Below are positions 9,462 through 20,249 of a DNA stretch of 64,000 bases, in pieces. Both the position numbers and the translations under genes were made by a program. How positions within the stretch are numbered: position 1 is the first letter of the stretch; each line of letters begins with the position of its first letter. Below the pieces are notes generated by a model, which saw only the letters and a program-made list of their open reading frames with translations, was not told where the DNA came from and searched no databases. Origin of the DNA: Proales similis (lineage: Eukaryota > Rotifera > Eurotatoria > Ploima > Proalidae); assembly GCA_019059635.1 (NCBI GenBank), contig JAGVRJ010000014.1, positions 124,001 to 188,000 of the forward strand, given 5' to 3'.

Positions 9462-11024
9462 ATGATTGCAAATTATTTAAATTCAACCCGAGTCGACTCG
9501 TCGCATGTCGACCAGTGGGACAATATCGGGATGCTTCAAGCAGCCCGAGCCATTGTGATCGTATTCGGATTTTTTCTCAATCTCATTGTTCTAGTCACCT
9601 ATCGCTGGGGTGGTGGCGGCGGCAATGGCAGCGGATCGAACAAAAACGAGCTGAGTGTCTACATGTCAGACATTCGCCGTCATTCGTCTGCTCAGATGCC
9701 GGGCACCATTGTGGCCATTGAACGGCGCCAGTCAATGTTCATAAATCATACGCTGGGCCGCACTAATTTGAACATCAAGCGGATGTCGGCCATGTCCATG
9801 CCGATCTGCTACGATCTGAATCAAACAGCCGAGTCGAGATTGCGCAAGTATCGATCTCTCACCGGCTCCTATATGCTCTACCCGAACAGTGCGAGCGCCA
9901 GAAAGAGGAACTCGGCCAGCCACCTGATCATGGCATTGGCAGTGTGCGATTTGTTTATTTGCACAATCAGCCTGCCCTTTCAAATGCTGCTGCACACTGA
10001 GCTTGCAAGTCAGCTGCCCTGCTACTGGGCTCGTTTCTTCATCCAAGCGCCGCTAATTCTTCAGCTTCAGCTCATCCTGGCCATCGCCCTCAACCGATTC
10101 TCAAGCGTGTTTCGCCCCATTCAGCTCTACTTACTCAACTCGAGACGTAACAAGTATGTGATCGGCGTCCTGGTCATGTCTAGTCTGCTGATCAGCGCGC
10201 CCAATCTATTATTCTTTGCGCGCGAGTCAGCCGCCGGCTCGGTCTCTATTCGAACTCTATCCGGCTGCATAATCCGCTCGAGATGGCTAAGCCTTCTGGC
10301 GGCTTATGAGATCACGCTCTGCTCTCTGTTTGTCCTTCTGCTCGGCTTTGTGGCCGTTTGCAATCTGCGCGTCTTTGCTCGCATCTACACTGTCTCCAGA
10401 CGTCAGAGCGCCTCCTCGTCGCACACGCAATGCTCCGAGATGCCAGCCACTGCAGCCAAGTCTCCAACTCAAATAAAATCGATGAACCTGGGCAAAGTTC
10501 TGGGACAAGTCGCAGCACGCAATGGTCCGGTTGTCTCATTTCAAATAGACAAATGCAATGAGAACCGAACAAGTCGAGCTGCTCGCATTCAGCACCAAGA
10601 GAGCGACGAGAGCCAGCCGTCGTCGGGCTCCATGCGCTGCTGCATATTTCAAATGAACAGAGCCGGCCGAGGGATAGAGAAGCACAAAGAGCACGACTAC
10701 CTTCGACGGCACACGCACCGTCAAGTCCGGCACGGCAAATCGGCTCGTCTGCTCGGAATGGCCACGATGGTGTTTGCGCTAACCTGGATACCGTATTGGC
10801 TGCTCGACATGCGCTGGCTGGTCTGGCCCGTTCTCACAGCTCAGCCGTCGAGCATGAACGCTGACCGCTCGCTTGGACTAGGCCTCGCCGTCAACTTGAT
10901 CTATTTGAACCAAGTGCTCAACCCCGTGTTCTTTTGTCTAATCGATCGCCGTTTTAGACGCGATTTCTACCTGCTCTTCAAAAACACCTTCGACGCCCTG
11001 GCCGCTCGACTCTTCACCCCTTAA
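9462..11024 (+). CDS. Rhodopsin-class (class A) G-protein-coupled receptor, orphan, intronless
   Basis: One frame of 520 residues. An N-terminal Asn-Ser-Thr sequon at residue 7 precedes TM1 (about 26-47, Asn40). TM2 begins near 154 (LIMALAVCDLFIC, conserved Asp). TM3 ends with Asn-Arg-Phe at 211-213 in place of the usual Asp-Arg-Tyr. TM4 is near KYVIGVLVMSSLLISAP and TM5 near LCSLFVLLLGFVAVC. A long third intracellular loop (about 310-425) leads into TM6 (FALTWIPYWL, Thr for the usual Cys) and TM7 (LNQVLNPVFFCLIDRRF, NPxxF). TM1 and TM2 are separated by about 105 residues instead of the usual handful, with no stop and no obvious intron. The ligand cannot be told. AATAAA at 11073. Confidence 0.85.
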   Translation: MIANYLNSTRVDSSHVDQWDNIGMLQAARAIVIVFGFFLNLIVLVTYRWGGGGGNGSGSNKNELSVYMSDIRRHSSAQMPGTIVAIERRQSMFINHTLGRTNLNIKRMSAMSMPICYDLNQTAESRLRKYRSLTGSYMLYPNSASARKRNSASHLIMALAVCDLFICTISLPFQMLLHTELASQLPCYWARFFIQAPLILQLQLILAIALNRFSSVFRPIQLYLLNSRRNKYVIGVLVMSSLLISAPNLLFFARESAAGSVSIRTLSGCIIRSRWLSLLAAYEITLCSLFVLLLGFVAVCNLRVFARIYTVSRRQSASSSHTQCSEMPATAAKSPTQIKSMNLGKVLGQVAARNGPVVSFQIDKCNENRTSRAARIQHQESDESQPSSGSMRCCIFQMNRAGRGIEKHKEHDYLRRHTHRQVRHGKSARLLGMATMVFALTWIPYWLLDMRWLVWPVLTAQPSSMNADRSLGLGLAVNLIYLNQVLNPVFFCLIDRRFRRDFYLLFKNTFDALAARLFTP

Positions 11025-11072
11025 TCTAACGTTGTTCTCCTCTCGTGAATTCTCTATTTTATTCCTTCTTTC

Positions 11073-11078
11073 AATAAA
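11073..11078 (+). terminator. Polyadenylation signal of the GPCR gene
   Basis: Canonical AATAAA, 49 bp after the stop codon, typical of the short 3' UTRs in this window. Confidence 0.7.
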
Positions 11079-11213
11079 CAAGGCCACAAGGACAAATGAC
11101 AAACTTGCAAATTGCGTTTGGCAGTCACGTGGTCGAGAAGTGTTCGCCTCTAATTTATGCATTTTGATTTCAAAACTCAAAGTATTAGAGTGTCTGCTGG
11201 TTAATGTACGACA

Positions 11214-11737
11214 ATGAGCTCTCTGGAGAGTTTTGCCAAATTCATTCCGCGCTCGAGCGTGGACTCGAGCTCGGGCGCCGCCATCCTCACCGACGTTGAG
11301 GCCAAGGCGAACAAAATCGTCGTCTCTCTAAACGAAGTGATGTACGAGGCTGCCAACGAGCCATCGCTTGGTCTCTTTCGCATCCAGGTGACCTGATCCC
11401 TTCTTTTCTTCCTCCTTCCTGCATTTGTTCATTGAGTCTTCCATCAGGAGCATGTGCGCAAGTCAGTGCCCAAGCAAGCGCAAAATGCCGAACAACTGGA
11501 CACCTTCGTCGAGAAGCTTAGAGGCCGCACTGTCGATCTAGACTATTCAATAGATGCCAGCTTGAACATCCGCAAAGCGGACGACAATCTTGAGGTTAGT
11601 CTCTCATTCTACAGACAAGCGAACCCCCTCTTAACTTTTGTTGCTAAAAGTCGATCGCCGCTCTGGCCACCGACGCCCTCTATTTAGCGCGCAAGATAAA
11701 GCTCAAACTCGAGTCGCCCAGTCGCAGCACCAATTAA
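11214..11737 (+). CDS. BORCS8: BORC complex subunit 8
   Basis: Three exons, 11214-11387, 11448-11594 and 11651-11737, all in phase 0, give 135 residues. The central part, YEAANEPSLGLFRIQEHVRK, matches the family signature (ANEPSVALYRLQEHVRR in vertebrates), followed by a helical segment and a short Ser-rich tail. BORC recruits ARL8 to lysosomes and couples them to kinesin. The small size and two 56-60 nt introns are ordinary for this genome. Convergent with AK6, with 126 bp between stops. Confidence 0.88.
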
Positions 11738-11863
11738 GCTCAATGGCGTCTTGGCAGATATCTGAATGTCTCTGTCTGCCTCTATGTGTTCCATCGTCGT
11801 CCTGCCCTCATTGACTGATTGTAGAAAAATGAATTTGCTTCTTTGGCAATTTGCTTTATTCGA

Positions 11864-12385
<522 letters not shown>

Positions 12386-12583
12386 TCAACAATTCGTTTT
12401 CCCTCGCATCAACTGAGTGGCGCATAAAGAGCAGCTCGCCTGAGTAGAAGTACGCGAGCACATGCTTCAACTCCCGAGTGCATAACTTTTCCCTTTAAAT
12501 CTTCACTCAAGCTTTATTCAATTGGCCAGTTGAAAAATGAGCCACTAATTAAATAGAAATGCATCTCGTTTAACTGCTTTGCT

Positions 12584-13228
12584 TTATTGTTGCTCGTCTG
12601 GCTTCAGATCAACCTTGAGCGAGTACTCGATCGGAATTTTTGTGTAAAAAATCCTCTGGGCGTCGCTCTCAGGGCTTGCAAAATTCAAGCCGTACGCTGC
12701 GTAGATGATCGCCTCAAACTCTTTTTTATATTTCTGCCGCACCTTCAGTTCTTCTTCTTCTTCTTCTCCTGCTCGGTGACAAAAGCATTTCACTCTGAGT
12801 TTTATGTGCGGCAGTATTCGTAGCGGAGGCAAAACGCCCTTGAGGACTCGAAAAGTGCGTCCGGCCAGGAAGCGCTCCCATGCATTAGGTGGAGCCGGAT
12901 CAGACAAATCGTGGAAATTGATGAGTTGTTCATCAGTGTGCGAGTAGCAAAGCATCTTGAGCTCTGTCTGAGCGCTTACGTTCGCAGCTGCATCGTTCAG
13001 CTCAATCAAGCTCTTGGCGGCGTTCTCTTCTAGTCCATACTCGCTCGTCAACGTTTGAAACAATTTGTCTCTCAACTGTTCTGGCACTTGTGGCAGTCGA
13101 TAGGTCTCCAAGTCTCCGAAGGTCATTTGTGCCCAGTTATTCGTCAGGCCAGTAATCACCTGGCTTTTCAGATTCTGTTCCACATTCTCCAGCTCTTTGT
13201 CTATTTTTCTATTCGCGTCTTTATTCAT
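12584..13228 (-). CDS. Unidentified 214-residue protein
   Basis: A single frame starting at ATG 13228. I do not recognise the family. The protein looks folded, not low-complexity. It has an N-terminal helix (ANRKIDKELENVEQNL), a segment with aromatic and proline marks (NNWAQMTFGDLETYRLPQVP), a middle part with AWERFLAGRTFRVLKGVLPP, a cysteine pair (KCFCHRAG), a run of six Glu and a charged C-terminus. Codon use resembles that of neighbouring genes. It lies just upstream of AK6 in the same direction, but no shared transcript is implied. An unseen upstream exon is possible. Confidence 0.65.
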   Translation of the reverse strand: MNKDANRKIDKELENVEQNLKSQVITGLTNNWAQMTFGDLETYRLPQVPEQLRDKLFQTLTSEYGLEENAAKSLIELNDAAANVSAQTELKMLCYSHTDEQLINFHDLSDPAPPNAWERFLAGRTFRVLKGVLPPLRILPHIKLRVKCFCHRAGEEEEEELKVRQKYKKEFEAIIYAAYGLNFASPESDAQRIFYTKIPIEYSLKVDLKPDEQQ

Positions 13229-13844
13229 GTCGTCGTAAATGCAATTTGAATTTTTCTCTCCGTTCGCTCGTTTAATGAGCTTGATTTAAAGCATGTTAGA
13301 AAGACTGCCTGCATGATTCATGTGGCCTTGACAGACAAACCAAACAGATTCACTAAATCCGAGAGTGCCTCACTCGCTTCATTCATGTCAATCAACACTA
13401 GAGGACGATGATTAAAACGTTTACGACCCTCTAATTCAGCTTTGGCAAACAACCCGAGCAATTTGAGATAAAAATCTTTATTTTTCAAATCTTTGGTTTT
13501 TTTTTTGCACGAGATTCAAAACAGTTTTCCGGTGAGGTGTTAGAATTAAAATGAGAAAATAAAAGAATTTTCAGATCGCAAAAGAAAGAAACGAAAATGG
13601 GCGCCGACGAGAGCCGAAATAGTGAGAAAGAGACAATGTGGGCTCGATTTGAGGAAAACTGAATCATCGAACGGCTCCTTCTCTTCTGCTTGTTTTCCTT
13701 TTTGTTTTTACTGTGAAGCGTTCATGATAATAAATAAGGTCTCGTAAGTAATTTGGACCGGTGAATAGCAAAACGAAGCTTTGTATTTGCGTCTCGGGTG
13801 GGTGGGGCTGATGGATTGGTTGGTGGCTACGCGAGCAAATCGAT
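13229..13844. other. Interval upstream of the unknown gene and 3' flank of ACSL
   Basis: AT-rich, with poly-T at 13498 and poly-A runs. Probably includes the ACSL 3' UTR on the minus strand. No gene seen. Confidence 0.45.
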
Positions 13845-15971
13845 CTACTCGACATTCTGGTAGAGCGAGTCGATCTGGGCCTTGAAGCGGTCCTTGAGCT
13901 CGTTTCGCTTCGACTTCATTGTGGGCGTGAGGAGGCCGTTCTCAATGCTAAAGAGATCGTCATGCAAGTATATGGCTTTGACTTGTTCGAATCCCTTTAG
14001 ACTGCCGCTCTTGCCCAACTGGGTAATGTCTTTGAGGATGAGCTCGTTTAGTTCGCTGGATTTACACAATTCGCTGAACGTAGCCTCGGCGCGACCGTTT
14101 TGCTTGGCCCACTCAAACACCACGCTCTCTTCGGGCACAATCACGGCGATCAGATTGTTCTTGAAACTGTTGCCGTAGACGAACACTTGCGCGACGTATT
14201 TGGAGCGCACGTAAATGTTCTCGATCTTCTCGGGCGCAATGTACTCGCCCTGCTGAAGCTTGAAAATGTTCTTGACTCGATCGACAATCTTGAGACAGCC
14301 GTTCTGATCGAACATGCCAATGTCGCCGGTGTGGTACCAGCCCTGCTCGTCCAGAGCCGCTCGGGTCTTCTCCTCGTCTCTGTAGTAGCCGCGGAAGACG
14401 TTGTTGCCGCTGACCAAGATCTCGCCGCGACCGTCACGCTCCACTTGAAGGTTCATCTCGGGCACGTCGATGAGCTTGAATCGGCTGGAGAGGAATGGCG
14501 GGCCCACATTGCCAACTGTGGTCTCGCCCGGTATTTGCACGCAGCAAGCACCGCCGGTCTCGGTCGCGCCGTAGCCCTCCAGCACATGGCAGCCGGTGAC
14601 CACTCGGAAAAAGTGGAGAATTTCGGGCGAGATGGGCGCCGAGCCGGTGATTATGTACTTGACTTCGCCGCCGAGCGACTCGCGGATCTTCTTGAAAGCA
14701 AAGTCGTAAATGCTCGAGTCGGTCGGTCGACCCTTGGCGACAAGGCGCTCGCGGGCAGAAAAGGCCCATTTGAAAATGGTCTTTTTCAGGCCGGACGAGT
14801 TCTCGATGCCCTCGTTTATTTTGGCGTAGATTCGGTTGAGGAGGCGAGGCACGGTGCAGAAGATGGTCGGCTTCACTTCTTTGATATCGTCGACCAGCTT
14901 CTTGATGTCGCCCTGGAAGAAGCCGATGCTTCCTCCGAACGAGACGATCGTGGCCTGCGCCACTCTCTCGAACATGTGCGCCAGAGGCAGATACGAGATG
15001 TAGCGTTCTCTGCCCTCCTCGATCTGATTGCCGGACTTCAAATAGCAGAGCATGGACGCGCTCACCGACACAATGTTCCTGTGTGTAATGAGGGCACCTT
15101 TGGGTGTGCCGGTAGTACCACTGGTGTAGCAGATGGTGGCCAACTCCTCGGCACTGGGAGGCACGGGCTCCTTCAGGTTCTCGCGGCCCATCTTTCGAAG
15201 AGCGTCGAACGAGATAAGCTTGACATTGGCTTCGTTGGCCTTCTGGCTCGCCTCTGGAGTGATGTCGTCAATGACCACCACACACTCGAGACTTGACTTG
15301 TGTCCCAGAAGCTGAATGGCTTTGGTAGAGTCGTCGCAGACAGCCACTTTGAGTTGAGTTTGCACCAGGATGAAGGAGATGGCCTCCGGACCCAGGGTGT
15401 CGTAGAGCGGCACAGTGACCAACGAGAACGCATTGCACGCCTGTTCGGTCATGACCCATTCAGGTCGATTGCGGGCGTAGACGCCCACAAAGGCCTCGCG
15501 TTTGGGCTCGAGGCCAAGATCGACCAAGGCGCTGCCCAATTCGTGGGCGATCTCATAAACCTGCGAGTACTTGAGCCATTTGTACGGCTTGTCGGCGCTC
15601 TCTTTCCAGCCCAGATAGTCGCCGTTGTTTGAGACCTTTTCGGCGCGTCTGAACAGCTCGTAGAGAGTCTTGGCGTCCTCGTAGAAATAGGCGACCAGCT
15701 CGTCGTTGTTTTGGCCTTCGCTCTTGAGCATGGTGTTCACTCGCACGCCTGGCTGGCCTTTCACCTCTCTCGTCTGTCGGTGCATGTCGATCAGAATGGG
15801 CTGGCCTTTGGATCGTTTTGATTTGTTCATTTGGTAGTAGAGGGCGCCGCCGGCGACTGCCACGCCAGCCACTGACAAGGCGGCGAGCTCAACGTTTCCG
15901 CCAAGAGCACACGAGGCCAGGCGGCCAATTATGTTGCTGTTGCGATCTTCCGCTCCCACTGCTGAATTCAT
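13845..15971 (-). CDS. Long-chain fatty-acid CoA ligase (ACSL1/5/6 type)
   Basis: An intronless frame of 708 residues from the ATG at 15971. The same frame stays open for another 110 codons upstream, but that part is basic, Cys/Ser-rich and unlike the family. A hydrophobic N-terminal anchor (LAALSVAGVAVAGGALYYQM) precedes a two-lobed AMP-forming domain. Motifs seen are the ATP/AMP loop ICYTSGTTGTPKG, SYLPLAHMFER, TGSAPISPEILHFFR, EGYGATETGG, GWYHTGDIGMF and IVDRVKNIFKLQQGEYIAPEKIE as the fatty-acid gate and hinge. It activates long-chain fatty acids to acyl-CoA at ER, peroxisomal or mitochondrial membranes. Length and order match ACSL1/5/6. Confidence 0.94.
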   Translation of the reverse strand: MNSAVGAEDRNSNIIGRLASCALGGNVELAALSVAGVAVAGGALYYQMNKSKRSKGQPILIDMHRQTREVKGQPGVRVNTMLKSEGQNNDELVAYFYEDAKTLYELFRRAEKVSNNGDYLGWKESADKPYKWLKYSQVYEIAHELGSALVDLGLEPKREAFVGVYARNRPEWVMTEQACNAFSLVTVPLYDTLGPEAISFILVQTQLKVAVCDDSTKAIQLLGHKSSLECVVVIDDITPEASQKANEANVKLISFDALRKMGRENLKEPVPPSAEELATICYTSGTTGTPKGALITHRNIVSVSASMLCYLKSGNQIEEGRERYISYLPLAHMFERVAQATIVSFGGSIGFFQGDIKKLVDDIKEVKPTIFCTVPRLLNRIYAKINEGIENSSGLKKTIFKWAFSARERLVAKGRPTDSSIYDFAFKKIRESLGGEVKYIITGSAPISPEILHFFRVVTGCHVLEGYGATETGGACCVQIPGETTVGNVGPPFLSSRFKLIDVPEMNLQVERDGRGEILVSGNNVFRGYYRDEEKTRAALDEQGWYHTGDIGMFDQNGCLKIVDRVKNIFKLQQGEYIAPEKIENIYVRSKYVAQVFVYGNSFKNNLIAVIVPEESVVFEWAKQNGRAEATFSELCKSSELNELILKDITQLGKSGSLKGFEQVKAIYLHDDLFSIENGLLTPTMKSKRNELKDRFKAQIDSLYQNVE

Positions 15972-18017
15972 TCCCAAATGCAAGCTTAAGCTGTTTAATC
16001 TAAATTGATCGAGAGAGCTGGATGAAGCCGAGCAGGCAAAACAGCGAATTAGTTTGCAGATTTCATTCACTCTGCGCCACGTCATACAAACGAGCAGGTT
16101 TTTCACACGTTCTCTTCTCATCGCCGGTTTAAAGTGCGCGTCTCTGCGCTGCTGATTGTTAAAACATCTCAGACGGCTAGTGCATGAGCGAGAAGCAGCA
16201 CAGGAGCACAAAAAGGAGTGCTGGCACGAGAAAGAGGAAAGACTCGGTCCCGACTGACGGCGGCTGCTGCTGTGGCTGCTAAAATAAAAAAGAAGGATCA
16301 ATTATGCGCCGACAACGCATAAAAAGAACCGAGTCGGGCCCAGTCGAGTCGAATGATGTAAAAACGAGGCAGCGCTAATGTCGGTAGCTCGCATAAAAAT
16401 TTCATTCGCTCGTATTGCGTCAGAAGCACAAATTCTCTCTATTTATGACGAAGACGACGACGACGAACGATGCTGATGAGTAAGAGAGCGATTGTTGTTG
16501 TATTTGGCGCGCTCGAGTCAGAGAGATCGTTCGTTCGCTGATTTAGAGACACGTCATTTTAAAATAGAGAAAACGTAGCCTTCAACAACACCAACAGTAG
16601 CAGCAGCGATAAATCAAAATAATTGGCAAGAACGAAATAGAATGGTCGCTGATATGACTCGTCGTTTGATTCTCGCCTCCCACACAAACTTCACTCATCG
16701 TCAAATTAAACAATCGTTGCGATGCAGCAGAACGCGGCGTAGCGATCGTCCTGGCAACGTGAATTTCAGTGCAAAATAATGACGCCAACGAGTCGAATCG
16801 AACTATTTATACGCGTGGCTGTTGCGCGGCGTGTGTGTATCGGTGTGAACGGTTATGTGTATGTGAACGGGTAATGCTCATGGCCAAGTGCTTATTCGTG
16901 CTAGAGACGTGCAGTAAAGGCCAACGCTCGACTAAGAGCGCGTTATCATAAAAGAGAACCAGTCGCCCAACTTGACGAACCGACCGACTCGAAAGGGAAA
17001 AATTTGGCAAAAAAAAAAACTGACGAGAAAAAGAAGAAAGCATCTCGGAGCTCAAAGTTCGCTTGATTTATGAAGTACCGCTTGAATGCGGCTGACGATT
17101 GGCAATTGACGAGCGAGAACGGAGTGCAAAGGCTCTAAGCTTAGGAGCTTGTGCTTGATAACACGTGGCGGTGGCCAATCCACATCCGCTTGACGCGTTG
17201 CGTAAGCGCACAAAACGTGGGCTTCTTGCTTTCGAATAATGTCAATAAAAAGTGACTGTTCGATTGGTCGACAGTTCATGCGCTTTGCCCGCTCAGACTG
17301 GATCGACGTCAAACGAAGCCACGAACGATGCAGAGCCGTTCAAGAGTGAATTTGGAGCCAAAAGTTGCGATCATTTGCTTCGCACCTGGCCTCGTTCGGT
17401 TGTCCCACGCGTCTCTTACTAGCGCACACATGCCGATCTGAATCACTCGCTTGTCATCATGTGTCCTTCGCGCCCTCGTCTGCCTTTTCTCTCGTTGGGC
17501 CTTTTATCGCCGCAGCACACAGCTCAACAGATAGACAGTGAGGAGAAGGTCAAGCGTTTGGATCGATGCGACGCTCTGGTGACAATTTTAAAAGAGAATC
17601 AAAAATGTTCGGCCCAGTTTCACTTGAATTCACACTCGCTTTCTGTGCCTGCTCACTCAGCTCTGCTCATAATTTATGGCAAATAATTGTGCGTAGCGGA
17701 TGAATTATGTTTGCTCGAGCTCGATTGGCTTGATTCTTTCCACGCAATTATTATGCTGGCATAAGGACTGATTTTGACGTCCTGCTTATTGTTTGAGAGG
17801 TACAGAGAGACAAGGCAGAAAGAGAGAGGGCAGGGAGAGAGAGAGCCAGCGGGGACGGGCAGGTTTTGTTCGAAAATTTATTCATTAATGATCTCGAAGG
17901 TGATAGATGAGCTAGAGACTCAAAGAGAGAGAGAGAGAGAGAAAGAGGGAGACAGAGAGAGAGAGAGGAATTGAAACAGATTAGGAGAAGATCGAGAGCA
18001 GACTGCAGGGCGTAGAT
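15972..18017. other. Intergenic interval, ACSL upstream region to the DDX19 3' end
   Basis: About 2 kb without a convincing gene. Includes the probable ACSL promoter and 5' leader (15972-16600), a poly-A run near 17012 and GA-rich DNA at 17816-17968. Short frames here have poor codon use and no family features. Confidence 0.5.
17924..17968. repeat. (GA)n tract
   Basis: GA dinucleotide run with minor interruptions, just downstream of the DDX19 stop. In minus-strand sense it is CT-rich and lies in the 3' flank. Confidence 0.85.
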
Positions 18018-19566
18018 CTACTGATTAATCTTTTCTATTTGCTCAGGATCGGTGGCGTCGAGTCTTTCGATCGTTCGACCAAAGTGCTTTTGGATGCGCT
18101 CGAGCACGTGCATGCTCTGAGTGGAGACGAAATTGATTGCGACGCCCATCTTGCCGAAGCGGCCCGTTCGTCCGATTCGGTGCAAATAGGTCTCAAAGTC
18201 GGCCTGGCCCTCTTTGTTCACAGGCAGGTCGAAATTGATGACCAAATTGACGTCTTCGACGTCGATGCCTCGCGCAGTCACATTGGTAGTGACCAGCATT
18301 TTGCTCTTGCCCTCCCTGAATCGTTTGATTACGTCGGCTCTTTGAAGCACTTCGAGCTCGCCGCTCAGCAGCTCGCACGGAATCGTGTCGTTTAAAAGTC
18401 GGACCACGAGCTCCTTGGCCGTCTTGCGTGTCTCGCAGAATATTATCGACTGGCCGACCGACAACATGCCGAATATGTTCGACAGAGCGCGGTACTTTGA
18501 ATCAAAGTCCTCGCAGCGCACAAAGAACTGCTTGATGTAAGAGAGCGACTCTTCCTGGCGTCGGAGGCGAATTATCATCGGGTCGCGAATGACCTTGGTC
18601 GCAAACTCCATCACCGGGTTCTTGTAGGTCGCCGAGAACAACATCATCTGACAGGTGCTGCCCAGGCCTCTGCAATGCATTGCCAGCTCAGACTCGATTT
18701 GACAGCCCACTTGAAACTATCTACTTGCCTGACTATTCGGACGCAGATGTCCTGGTGGCCTTGTTGATCGATCATCACGTCCGCCTCGTCCAGAACGAAT
18801 GTCTTGACCTTCTTCAAGCTGAACACGTTCAGACGAGGACTGGACCAGTCGAAGACAGTGCCTGGCGTTCCGATGATTATCTGCTCGGTGAGCTCCACAT
18901 TGCGCGGCTTCTTGTTGCCTTTGATGCCCAGAGCGATCTGAAGATTGGGCAAGAACTGGCCCATCGCTTTGACCACGTCCGCTATTTGCATGGCCAGCTC
19001 CATGGTCGGTGCCAAGCAAACCGCCTGTTTGGATGGAATGGTGAGCGAAAAAGGCGCAGACCACCAAGAGTGAGCGGTTACTTGAGGATACTGCAGATTG
19101 GTGTCGATTCGCGAGAGCATGGCCAGAGAGAAGGCGGCCGTCTTGCCCGTGCCCGACTGCGACTGCGCGATCAAGTTCTGAGGCGGGTTGCCGAGCAGAG
19201 CGGGCAGCGCCGTCTCCTGGATCTTGGACGGACGAGTGAAGCCCATGGCGTAGATGCCCTTGAGCAGCTCCGGCTTCAGATTCAGCTCCTCGAACTGCTT
19301 GACTGAGTAGAGAGGCGACTCTGGATTTTTGCGCTCAATCTCGATGCTCGCGTCGACGCCCTCCTCCAAACGCGATCGAAGCAGCTTCTTCAGCAAGGAC
19401 GCATCGGCCGACGCTTTCTCTATTCCCATTCACCCGTGAGTCTTAATTTCCGCTTTACTCGACCTGGCCTCCACCTACCTTCGGTCTCGGCGTCAGCTGC
19501 TTCGGTCGGCTCGATGTTCACATTTTTCTTCAGGTCGTTCGACATGCTCTCTACTTCGTTGGTCAT
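18018..19566 (-). CDS. DDX19: ATP-dependent RNA helicase DDX19/Dbp5
   Basis: Exons 19566-19479, 19419-19082, 19024-18729 and 18669-18018 give 457 residues. The N-terminal helix region is followed by a Q-motif context (GFTRPSKIQETALP). Motif I is AQSQSGTGKT, motif II VLDEADVM (DEAD), motif III SAT and motif VI HRIGRTGR; the gap between helicase motifs fits DDX19. Dbp5/DDX19 remodels mRNPs at the cytoplasmic face of the nuclear pore with Gle1-IP6. The third intron can only be read as GC-AG (AG/GCAAGTAG), because the nearby GT gives the wrong phase. The second intron is 57 nt and free of stops in frame. The first intron is 59 nt. Confidence 0.94.
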
Positions 19567-20249
19567 GATTGCCCGTTTGAATCGAACCTTTCTTGGCTTT
19601 TGCTCCTTTGACTCTTCTGGCTTCTGAACGGCGTCTGTCTGTCAGCGGCTCGATCTGCTAGAAGCGAATGCGTTATTCGAATGGCATTGAGAGAGGCCAG
19701 CAGCAGCAGCTTAACATCTCGTCTCTTTGATGAACGTGCAAAATATGAATGCTCTGAATTATTCACGTGACTCGGCTGAATTGACTTTATTTTTTGCTTC
19801 TCACTCGTCTGCTCACCAGCCGACGCTTTTAATTTCAATCCCTTGATCCAAGTCTTCAATCCTCCTCCCAGTTGGTTATTTCTGGACTATAGAAGCGTTC
19901 AACAGGCCTACAAGCGGCCGCCACGATCAAGTCTGGTAGAGCCCGAAATGGACCAGACAGGGCGATCATTCCAAGTGAGCTCGCGGCCTCTTCACTGCGG
20001 TGTCCTCGGTCTGGAATTCTGCGCTCTGTGTTGACCCCGCTTGTCTGTTTGGCCGTCGAGTCGGACGACAGTGCAGGCGAGATTGGGACGAGGAAGTGGA
20101 CGAGAGGACAAATGAGACGCGCCATGCTCTGTGTTCTGCTGATTTGTTCGTCAAACAGGAGCGCAGTCGTCCAACACACATAAGCGTAAGCGCATACACG
20201 CAGACGGCGACGAGAAGAAGGCGTTAGAATTCGAAATTCGGGCTTTAAG
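19567..20249. other. Divergent promoter interval between DDX19 and geminin
   Basis: 683 bp between the two start codons. No additional coding signal is convincing. Likely a shared or back-to-back promoter region. Confidence 0.5.

Noticed and set aside
14100-15296. 398-codon antisense frame opposite ACSL
   Set aside because: Shadow of the ACSL coding strand.
15972-16301. N-terminal extension of ACSL by 110 codons
   Set aside because: Open in frame but Cys/Ser/Arg-rich without family likeness; the ATG at 15971 matches the family's N-terminal anchor.
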